NCBI GenBank assembly: GCA_029983575.1
Contig: JASBZE010000028.1
Location: 1-18,294, forward strand
Length of the DNA stretch: 18,294 bases
Origin: Peptostreptococcaceae bacterium
GTDB lineage: Bacteria > Bacillota > Clostridia > Peptostreptococcales > Peptostreptococcaceae
Direction of reading: 5' to 3'
Each line of letters starts with the position of its first letter. The stretch's first letter is position 1. A program made the position numbers and the translations under genes. Below are positions 12,547 through 18,294 of the stretch, piece after piece. Below the pieces are notes generated by a model. It saw only the letters and a list, made by a program, of their open reading frames with translations, made no database searches and was not told the DNA's origin.

Positions 12547-14778
12547 ATGACTGCGTGGAAAAATTTCAAGGAAGGTAATTGGACTAATCGCATCGATGTA
12601 GAGGACTTTATAAGTCTCAACTATACGCCGTATGAAGGAGACGATTCTTTTTTGGAGGGTGCTTCTGAAAATACGAAAAAACTTTGGGATGAGGTAAGTA
12701 TCCTTCTTAAAAAAGAAAGAGAAAACAACGGTACTCTTGACGTCGACGTCGACACAATTTCTCAAATCGACGCCTATGCTCCAGGATATATCGACAAGGA
12801 TTTAGAGCAAATAGTTGGTCTACAAACTGATGCTCCACTTAAGAGGGCGGTTATGCCTTTCGGTGGTATAAGGATGGTCGAAAATTCTTGCGAGGCCTAT
12901 GGATATAAGCTCAATCCAGAAATAACAAAGATATTTACTAAATACAGAAAGACTCATAATCAGGGAGTTTTTGACGTATATACAGAGGAGATGAAAAACG
13001 CCAGACGTTCCGGTATCATCACAGGTCTGCCAGATGCCTATGGTAGAGGTAGAATTATTGGAGATTACAGGAGAGTTGCCCTTTATGGAGTTGATTTTTT
13101 AATAGAGAAAAAGAAAGAAGAAAAACTCTCTTTAGCCGATAAGCAGATGTCAGAAGAAATCATAAGGTTAAGGGAAGAACTTTCAGAACAGATACTAGCA
13201 CTTCAAAAACTAAAGAAAATGGCTGAGTCATATGGATTTGATATTTCAAAACCTGCAACTAACTCAAAAGAAGCCGTTCAGTGGCTGTATTTTGGATATC
13301 TAGCAGCTGTAAAAGATCAAAACGGTGCTGCCATGTCTCTAGGTAGAACTTCTACTTTCTTAGATATCTATTTTGAGAGAGATCTAAAAGATGGAACGAT
13401 AACAGAAAAAGAAGTTCAGGAGATAATGGACCATTTCGTTATGAAGCTAAGACTTGTGAGATTTTTAAGAACTCCAGAGTATAACGAACTTTTCTCAGGG
13501 GACCCTACATGGGTAACTGAATCAATCGGAGGAATGGGAGCTGATGGCAGACCTCTTGTAACTAAAAACTCATTTAGAATGCTAAATACCCTATATACTC
13601 TAGGACCATCACCTGAACCAAACCTAACAGTACTTTGGTCTACAAAACTTCCTAAGGGATTTAAGGACTTTTGTTCAAAGGTAAGTATAGACACTTCTTC
13701 TGTACAATACGAAAATGACGATTTGATGCAAAAATTCACCGGTAACGACTACGGTATCGCTTGTTGTGTATCTGCAATGAGAATCGGAAAGCAAATGCAG
13801 TTTTTCGGAGCAAGGGTCAATGTAGCAAAAACACTTCTATATGCAATTAACGGTGGTGTCGATGAAAAATCAGGCAATCAAATCGGACCTAAGATGGATC
13901 CTGTTTCAGATGATTACCTAGATTACAATGAAGTAATGGATAGATTTGAAAAGTATACAGAGTGGTTAGCTGGTCTTTACGTAAATACTCTAAACGTAAT
14001 TCACTACATGCACGACAAGTATTCCTATGAGTCTCTTGAGATGGCACTTCACGACATGGAAGTAATCAGGACAATGGCTTGCGGAATAGCTGGTCTATCA
14101 GTCGCTGCCGACTCACTTTCAGCAATTAAACACGCAAAAGTCAAACCTATAAAAAATGAAGATGGAATTGTAACCGACTTTGAAATAGAGGGAGATTTCC
14201 CAATGTACGGAAATAACGACGACAGGGTTGACCAAATTGCAGTAGATATAGTTTCTGGTTTTATGAACAAGATTAGAAAGTTCAAGACATATAGAAACGC
14301 AATACATACACAATCCGTCCTCACAATCACATCTAACGTGGTTTACGGTAAAAAGACAGGTAACACTCCTGATGGAAGAAAAGCTGGAGAGCCTTTTGCA
14401 CCTGGTGCAAACCCAATGCACGGAAGGGACTCAAATGGAGCATTGGCATCACTTTCCTCAGTTGCTAAACTTCCGTACTCAGAATCACAAGACGGTATAT
14501 CAAACACATTCTCTATCGTTCCAAATGCACTTGGAAAAGATGAAGCAGATAGAATAAACAATCTTACATCAATGATGGACGGCTATTTTATGCAAAAAGC
14601 TCAACATCTAAACGTAAATGTGTTTGACAGGGAGACTCTAGAAGACGCTATGGAAAGACCTGAAGAATACCCACAACTAACTGTTAGGGTTTCAGGATAT
14701 GCAGTAAACTTCATCAAGCTAACTAGAGAACAACAGCTCGATGTAATAAATAGAACATTCCACACTAGAATGGGATAG
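12547..14778 (+). CDS. pflB: Pyruvate formate-lyase (formate acetyltransferase)
   Basis: 743 residues, normal for PflB. Converts pyruvate and CoA to acetyl-CoA and formate through a glycyl radical, in the anaerobic cytoplasm. The catalytic cysteine pair is Cys406-Cys407 in GIACCVSAMR, and the radical site is Gly717 in RVSGYAVNF near the C-terminus, the classical RVSGYA motif. The N-terminus (MTAWKNFKEGNWTNRIDV) is the usual PflB start. GGAGG lies 5 bases before ATG. pflA, encoding its activating enzyme, follows 158 bases later with no terminator between, so they are probably co-transcribed. Control may act through the redox-type dyad at the promoter (inference). No sign of damage or frameshift. 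Confidence 0.98.
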   Translation: MTAWKNFKEGNWTNRIDVEDFISLNYTPYEGDDSFLEGASENTKKLWDEVSILLKKERENNGTLDVDVDTISQIDAYAPGYIDKDLEQIVGLQTDAPLKRAVMPFGGIRMVENSCEAYGYKLNPEITKIFTKYRKTHNQGVFDVYTEEMKNARRSGIITGLPDAYGRGRIIGDYRRVALYGVDFLIEKKKEEKLSLADKQMSEEIIRLREELSEQILALQKLKKMAESYGFDISKPATNSKEAVQWLYFGYLAAVKDQNGAAMSLGRTSTFLDIYFERDLKDGTITEKEVQEIMDHFVMKLRLVRFLRTPEYNELFSGDPTWVTESIGGMGADGRPLVTKNSFRMLNTLYTLGPSPEPNLTVLWSTKLPKGFKDFCSKVSIDTSSVQYENDDLMQKFTGNDYGIACCVSAMRIGKQMQFFGARVNVAKTLLYAINGGVDEKSGNQIGPKMDPVSDDYLDYNEVMDRFEKYTEWLAGLYVNTLNVIHYMHDKYSYESLEMALHDMEVIRTMACGIAGLSVAADSLSAIKHAKVKPIKNEDGIVTDFEIEGDFPMYGNNDDRVDQIAVDIVSGFMNKIRKFKTYRNAIHTQSVLTITSNVVYGKKTGNTPDGRKAGEPFAPGANPMHGRDSNGALASLSSVAKLPYSESQDGISNTFSIVPNALGKDEADRINNLTSMMDGYFMQKAQHLNVNVFDRETLEDAMERPEEYPQLTVRVSGYAVNFIKLTREQQLDVINRTFHTRMG

Positions 14779-14838
14779 TGATTTAAATAATTAAATAAAT
14801 CGGATAATGATTTAAATATTAGCTGGATAGTTATTTAA

Positions 14839-14928
14839 AGATAGTAATTAAGGAAGTATTAGATAGCAATTAAAAAAGTACTAGATTAGATAACAATAAA
14901 AAAGTACTAGATAGTAAATAAAATAAGG
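14839..14928. repeat. ~22-bp tandem repeat ending in the pflA ribosome site
   Basis: Copies start at 14839, 14861, 14888 and 14909 (22, 22, 21 and about 20 bp; AGATT spacer before the third). Each reads AGATAGyAATTAA followed by AAGTACT or a variant. The last copy carries the functional AAGGAGG of pflA; the first has AAGGAAG in the same place. The whole pflB-pflA gap is A+T-rich and has no terminator. Confidence 0.8.
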
Positions 14929-14936
14929 AGGTAACT

Positions 14937-15665
14937 ATGATCAAAGGCAGAATACATTCTTTTGAAAGCTTTGGAACTGTTGACGGACCTGGGATCAGAT
15001 TCGTGGTTTTCACGCAAGGTTGCCCTCTTAGGTGTAGATTTTGTCATAATAGAGATACTTGGGATCCAAGGGGCGGTAAAGAGATGAGCGCAGAAGAAGT
15101 TGTAAATGAAGCGCTTAAATACAAGGCTTTTATGGAAGCATCAGGAGGAGGAATCACTGTGTCCGGTGGTGAATCCACTTGGCAACCAGAATTTGTAGAA
15201 GAAATTTTTCGCTTAGCAAAAGAAAATGGACTACATACTTGCCTTGATACCTCAGGTGTAATGAACGTAGAAAAAATAGACAGAATACTGGATTACACCG
15301 ACTTGGTTCTACTAGACATCAAGCACACAGATCCAAAAAAATCCAAGTGGCTTACGGGTTTTTCATCAGATAATGCAATGAAACTCGCATTTTATTTAAA
15401 GAAGAGAAAAATACCCGTTTGGATAAGGCACGTTCTGATACCGACTATTACTGACGGCGAGGATAACCTGAAATCTCTTGCGTACTTTTTAAAGGAATTA
15501 GGTTGGTTTGAAAGATTGGAACTCCTCCCCTACCATGTAATGGGTATTCATAAATGGGAGGATCTAAATGTAGAATATACATTAAAAGATATTGAGCCTG
15601 CCACAAAAAAAGATGTAAATATGGCAAAACACATACTCAAAAAATACGGCATATATGCTAGATAA
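14937..15665 (+). CDS. pflA: Pyruvate formate-lyase activating enzyme (radical SAM)
   Basis: 242 residues, normal length. Uses S-adenosylmethionine and a 4Fe-4S cluster to abstract hydrogen from Gly717 of PflB and make the glycyl radical. The cluster cysteines are Cys29, Cys33 and Cys36 in CPLRCRFCHN (CxxxCxxC). SFGTVDGPGIRFVVF (11-25) before it and GGGITVSGGEST (about 70-81) are family blocks, the last being the SAM-binding GGE. LLPYHVMGIHKW (about 197-208) is the usual PflA C-terminal motif. AAGGAGG lies 6-7 bases before ATG. The ISL3 remnant begins only eight bases past its stop, so any original terminator has been displaced; the IS-end hairpin may now end the transcript. Confidence 0.97.
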   Translation: MIKGRIHSFESFGTVDGPGIRFVVFTQGCPLRCRFCHNRDTWDPRGGKEMSAEEVVNEALKYKAFMEASGGGITVSGGESTWQPEFVEEIFRLAKENGLHTCLDTSGVMNVEKIDRILDYTDLVLLDIKHTDPKKSKWLTGFSSDNAMKLAFYLKKRKIPVWIRHVLIPTITDGEDNLKSLAYFLKELGWFERLELLPYHVMGIHKWEDLNVEYTLKDIEPATKKDVNMAKHILKKYGIYAR

Positions 15666-15693
15666 AAAATTAGACTGTTGCAAAAGTCTCAAA

Positions 15694-15726
15694 ATCATGA
15701 CCACCCATAAAACGGGTGGTCATGAT
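15694..15726 (-). terminator. Strong IS-end hairpin, probable transposase terminator
   Basis: A perfect 13-bp stem (ATCATGACCACCC with GGGTGGTCATGAT), 7-nt loop. On the minus strand it is followed by TTTT of the inverted repeat, so it ends transposase transcripts. It also lies 29 bases after pflA on the plus strand and may act there despite a poor T-run. Confidence 0.7.
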
Positions 15727-15774
15727 TTGGTTCTATGTCAAATAACGTAGATGATAATATAATCAACTAATATT

Positions 15775-16234
15775 TTATGCGGTAGCATACCTAGATAATC
15801 CATATGGATTATCTAGTATGTTGACTTTTTGTCTTTTTACCTTTTCCATAAGCATTATCCTAATCCTAAAATTCCTAAAACTACTAAATCCAAATTCAAC
15901 TCTCTTAAGCTCCTATATCTTGTTGTTCTTTACCTCTACTACAGTATTGTTAATTTGCAGCTCTTACATGAAAATCTTTGTTTTCTCATTCTTAATAGAA
16001 GGAGATGAACATTTGCTCTGTTAAAAAGCACTTTAACTTTCTGGGTTCCATTTTTTACTATGCTGTAGTTTTCACTGATATTCCCGCATTTTGACATCTT
16101 TCAGCTACGCATGTTAGATCTCCATATATTAAGGAATATGTTATTCCATTTATTATTTCTTCTTTATGATCATTTATTTTTAAGTTTTTTTCTTTTATTC
16201 CTAGTATTTCTGGTATAATATTATTTGAACACAT
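15775..16234 (-). pseudogene. ISL3 transposase, frameshifted and internally deleted
   Basis: From the ATG at 16234 (AGGAG upstream), MCSNNIIPEILGIKE and onward runs to a stop at 16058. A one-base loss near codon 47 shifts the frame; in the next frame CPKCGNISENYSIVKNG continues to RFSCKSC, the typical zinc-ribbon CxxC pairs of ISL3 transposases. After a premature stop the catalytic core is missing. The C-terminal end reappears at 15897-15775 as FGFSSFRNFRIRIM, matching the family's FGFRNFxxFxxRI tail. Not functional. Confidence 0.88.
15791..15816. repeat. 26-bp perfect palindrome within the IS
   Basis: A 26-base self-complementary sequence without loop (centre CCATATGG), extended by CATA/TATG arms across a one-base bulge. 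It lies in the 3' end of the transposase remnant, where it encodes part of the tail. Role unknown: DNA cruciform, transposase-related site or chance duplication. Confidence 0.8.
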
Positions 16235-16309
16235 GTTAAATCTCCTTTTATGATATTTTGGTGCTTATTGTATTATACAACGGAATTGACATGTGTTCTA
16301 TCTTTTGTG

Positions 16310-16369
16310 TAAAAAAGCGTTGAGAGAAAAACTTTCGTCTTTAGACTTTTAATTTTTCTCATCAACGCT
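16310..16369 (-). terminator. Terminator at the IS left end, also ending the NlpC/P60 operon
   Basis: Arms 16316-16331 and 16353-16369 (AGCGTTGA..GAGAAAAA with one bulge) form a ~16-bp stem. On the minus strand a T6 run follows. It lies inside the IS, upstream of the transposase start, where insertion sequences often block incoming transcription. It is also the first terminator after the stop of the NlpC/P60 gene. Confidence 0.75.
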
Positions 16370-16455
16370 ATATATTATACAACTTTTTTTATTTTGAGAC
16401 TTTTGCAACAGCCCCACAATTGTAAAAAAATATCAAAAACCGATTTCTTTTGTAC

Positions 16456-17322
16456 TTATTTCCAACAACGACGATATCCCAATAGTTTACCAGTAGCGTT
16501 ACTAAGAGAACTTATGTTACAACCTTGGTTGGGATCAGATTCTTGAACCACTTTATTATTACCTATATACATAGTAACATGACCACTATTTCCTCCATAT
16601 CCATAAACACAAATATCACCTGGTTTCAAACTAGCACGAGAAACTGCAACTCCATCTTTGACTTGTTCAAGACTTTTTTTATGTATACTTATCCCAAACG
16701 TTCTGTGTATAGCCATTGTAAAACCTGAACAATCCGCACCTTTTGTTAAACTAGACCCTCCCCACACATAAGGAAGCTTACCTACAAATGTTTGCGCATA
16801 CAAAGACATTGCCTCTCCAGTATTCTCTACCCATTCTCCTTTTTCCCTAAAGAAATAATTTTTTCCATCTATATTATACAAACCCGTTACCATTTTTCCT
16901 GATAGCATTAAATAATACCAAGCATTATTTACTTTTTTCCAACCTGTTTGCATTATCTCATCAACAAAATAATACCAGTTACTATCGATATACAACCATC
17001 CATTTTTAAAGTAGGTGCCATCTGGTTGCTTATATCTCCACTTAGAGTTAGACTGAACCCATGTTCCTGAAGATTTTAGCTCATTATAACTCATTTTTTC
17101 AACATAAACATCTTCAATTGATTGTTCATGAGGAGTAAAACCAATCAATTTAACTCTATCTGCAACATCTTCATCTATAACACCATCATGAACTAATCTT
17201 CTAACCTCTATCTTCTCTTGAATATCCTGGTATGTATTACCTTTATCGGCAAAAACAATACTTTGAGAAAACAGTTGTACTATCATTATTAATAGTAGTA
17301 AAATAGAAAATTTCTTTTTCAT
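16456..17322 (-). CDS. Secreted NlpC/P60 endopeptidase with choline-binding-type repeats
   Basis: 288 residues from the chosen start. A signal peptide (MKKKFSILLLLIMIVQLFS to about residue 25) leads to a short unassigned region, then about four cell-wall-binding repeats (WVQSNSKWRY, GWLYIDSNWYYF, TGWKKVNNAWYY, GLYNIDGKNYFF; roughly residues 85-165). The C-terminal NlpC/P60 domain has YVWGGSS, catalytic Cys198 in ADCSGF and His248 in GHVTMYIG. Enzymes of this class cut peptide bonds in peptidoglycan stems; the aromatic repeats usually bind choline on teichoic acids. Start: the ATG at 17337 would contain the GGAGG; the ATG at 17322 has it eight bases upstream. It begins five bases after the stop of the preceding gene, so translation is coupled. 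Confidence 0.9.
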   Translation of the reverse strand: MKKKFSILLLLIMIVQLFSQSIVFADKGNTYQDIQEKIEVRRLVHDGVIDEDVADRVKLIGFTPHEQSIEDVYVEKMSYNELKSSGTWVQSNSKWRYKQPDGTYFKNGWLYIDSNWYYFVDEIMQTGWKKVNNAWYYLMLSGKMVTGLYNIDGKNYFFREKGEWVENTGEAMSLYAQTFVGKLPYVWGGSSLTKGADCSGFTMAIHRTFGISIHKKSLEQVKDGVAVSRASLKPGDICVYGYGGNSGHVTMYIGNNKVVQESDPNQGCNISSLSNATGKLLGYRRCWK

Positions 17323-17327
17323 ACAGT

Positions 17328-18155
17328 CTACCTCCATCCCTTTTCTAAAATAATAATTGTTTCATCTTTATCATTATATTGAATTAGATCACCTTTTTGA
17401 GTCTTCATTTGATTTTTTTCATTTAATACCATCGGCTCTACAAATTCAACCTCACCTATATTATTCGAGTAAATAATATTAGAAGATAAGTGATCAGAGT
17501 AATATCCTTTATTAAGTTTACCTTCAGGGAACACATACAACTTACCATTTATAAAAGCTGGACCTATAACTATAGAACCGTCATTTCTAATAAAAACGTC
17601 ATCTTTAAAGACTCCTGTTTGACCCTCAAATTTTATATTTGGAATATATTTTCCATTTTTATCCAAATAGAAATGAGTATACTTTTGAGGATTTGTAAAT
17701 AGTTCTTTTATACCTACTTTAGTAAAGTCATATCCATCTATCCATGAATCACTTCTCATAGCACCATCACAAAAATTCATATCAAAGTAGTACCAAGCAC
17801 CGTTATACTTTTTCCATCCAGTTACCATTTTTCCTGTATTATCCAAGAAAAACCATCTACTACCTGACTTAATCCATCCTGTTTTCATAGAACCATCCAT
17901 GCTCAAGTAGTACCATCCATGATATTTATCATCAAAGTACCAACCTACTTTCATTCGACCCAAATTGTCAAACTTATACCATTTTTTATTTATTTTTATC
18001 CAGCTATTACATATTTTTGAATTTTTTAAGTAATATGACCACGAGTTATTTTCACGAACCCAATAGTTACTACTTGCTTCTGAAACATTAGACAACATTA
18101 TCACCATTATTAATAGCAAAAATACATATGTGACTTTCTTTAGTTTAATATTCAT
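17328..18155 (-). CDS. Secreted cell-wall-binding repeat protein, no catalytic domain seen
   Basis: 275 residues. A signal peptide (LKKVTYVFLLLIMVIMLSNVSEAS, cleavage near residue 28) is followed by five or six aromatic cell-wall-binding repeats (about 31-150): YWVRENNSWSYY, SWIKINKKWYKF, GWYFDDKYHGWYYL, TGWIKSGSRWFFL, TGWKKYNGAWYYF. The C-terminal half (about 150-275) looks beta-rich and matches no domain I know; it includes an acidic tail and GDLIQYNDKDE. First gene of a two-gene operon with the NlpC/P60 enzyme, sharing the same repeat type, so both are probably displayed on the same wall polymer. GGAG lies 8 bases before ATG. It could be an adhesin or an accessory to the endopeptidase (inference). 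Confidence 0.82.
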   Translation of the reverse strand: MNIKLKKVTYVFLLLIMVIMLSNVSEASSNYWVRENNSWSYYLKNSKICNSWIKINKKWYKFDNLGRMKVGWYFDDKYHGWYYLSMDGSMKTGWIKSGSRWFFLDNTGKMVTGWKKYNGAWYYFDMNFCDGAMRSDSWIDGYDFTKVGIKELFTNPQKYTHFYLDKNGKYIPNIKFEGQTGVFKDDVFIRNDGSIVIGPAFINGKLYVFPEGKLNKGYYSDHLSSNIIYSNNIGEVEFVEPMVLNEKNQMKTQKGDLIQYNDKDETIIILEKGWR

Positions 18156-18174
18156 ATCAACATCTCCTTTCTCT

Positions 18175-18218
18175 ATATGCTATAGCTGGATATAACATTT
18201 TCCTACATTATAGCATAT
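18175..18218. promoter_or_regulatory. 10-bp inverted repeat overlapping the cell-wall operon promoter
   Basis: ATATGCTATA (18175-18184) and TATAGCATAT (18209-18218) are exact inverted copies 24 bases apart. The second includes four bases of the -10. The geometry suits a repressor that binds both arms; in RNA only the first arm would be present, so this is a DNA-level signal. Confidence 0.4.
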
Positions 18219-18236
18219 GAATAAATATCTTTGCAA
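18207..18236 (-). promoter_or_regulatory. Promoter of the cell-wall-binding/NlpC operon
   Basis: Minus strand: TTGCAA (18231-18236), 18-base spacer, TATAAT (18207-18212). Start site near 18200, leader about 45 bases. The remaining sequence to 18294 is A+T-rich, with no gene visible. Confidence 0.7.
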
Positions 18237-18294
18237 TATAATTTATAATATTTAGAATATTTTTTCTTAGCTTTCGACACATAAATAAGTATAT

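Larger units (their letters stand above)
15673..16413 (-). mobile_element. Internally deleted ISL3-family insertion sequence with both inverted repeats
   Basis: A 23-bp inverted repeat bounds it: 15673-15695 (begins GACTGTTGCAAAAGTCTC) and 16391-16413 (reverse complement begins GGCTGTTGCAAAAGTCTC), one mismatch. Inside, on the minus strand, are the start and the end of an ISL3 transposase with the middle missing. At about 740 bp it is half the size of a full ISL3 element (~1.5 kb), so it could move only with help from a full copy. No clear 8-bp target duplication is seen. It lies between pflA and the NlpC/P60 gene and fills the 15666-16455 gap. Confidence 0.85.

Noticed and set aside
12505..12765. 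86-residue minus-strand frame at the start of pflB
   Set aside because: It is antisense to the well-supported pflB start and has no family resemblance.
14779..14838. Terminator between pflB and pflA
   Set aside because: The only inverted repeat (GATTTA/TAAATC) is entirely A+T apart from its outermost pair and has no T-run.
15818..16024. 68-residue hydrophobic reading frame on the plus strand
   Set aside because: It is the complement of the decayed ISL3 transposase, has no ribosome site, and its hydrophobicity follows from A+T-rich antisense.

Overview
The window comes from a low-GC Gram-positive fermentative anaerobe (Firmicutes, probably a clostridial or Tissierellia-type lineage). The evidence is A+T-rich codons, strong GGAGG ribosome sites, a pyruvate formate-lyase pair, a Dps mini-ferritin, Gram-positive lipoproteins, choline-binding-type cell-wall repeats and ISL3-type insertion-sequence debris. 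I cannot name the genus from sequence alone.

Layout. Positions 1-1350: a terminator for a gene left of the window, then a divergent metallophosphoesterase-like gene (minus strand). Positions 1407-5501 (minus): a four-gene redox/sulfur surface module, transcribed as a triple-rhodanese lipoprotein then a 4-TM protein, a terminator, a new promoter, a YdjY-type lipoprotein with a ferredoxin-like cysteine triplet, and a TVP38/VTT-type membrane protein. The gene set resembles the E. coli ydjXYZ-ynjE neighbourhood. Positions 5531-9318 (minus): a U32 'peptidase' of the RlhA rRNA-hydroxylation type with low-complexity insertions, and a P1/DmpA-type self-cleaving aminopeptidase. Positions 9319-10452: a fossil ISL3 transposase start, dps, and a tandem repeat. 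Positions 10453-12153 (minus): a DEAD-box RNA helicase with a DbpA-type RNA-binding tail. Positions 12547-15665 (plus): pflB-pflA, the oxygen-sensitive pyruvate cleavage enzyme and its radical-SAM activase. Positions 15673-16413: an internally deleted, frameshifted ISL3 element with both inverted repeats and a terminator hairpin at each end. Positions 16456-18155 (minus): a two-gene secreted operon of a cell-wall-binding repeat protein and an NlpC/P60 endopeptidase with the same kind of repeats.

How the genes fit together. PflB/PflA make acetyl-CoA and formate anaerobically; Dps protects iron and DNA when oxygen or peroxide appears; the helicase probably handles RNA folding; the rhodanese/YdjY/VTT module probably moves sulfur or electrons at the outer face of the membrane (inference). 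The last operon remodels the envelope.

The least expected overall signal is a set of short tandem repeats of different unit lengths (11, 13, 20, 21, 22 and 26 bp). Several share the word TTATC/GATAAG. They lie upstream of at least five genes and also inside coding sequence, where they enlarge otherwise conserved proteins. The best candidate for an under-described system is the rhodanese/YdjY/VTT surface module.
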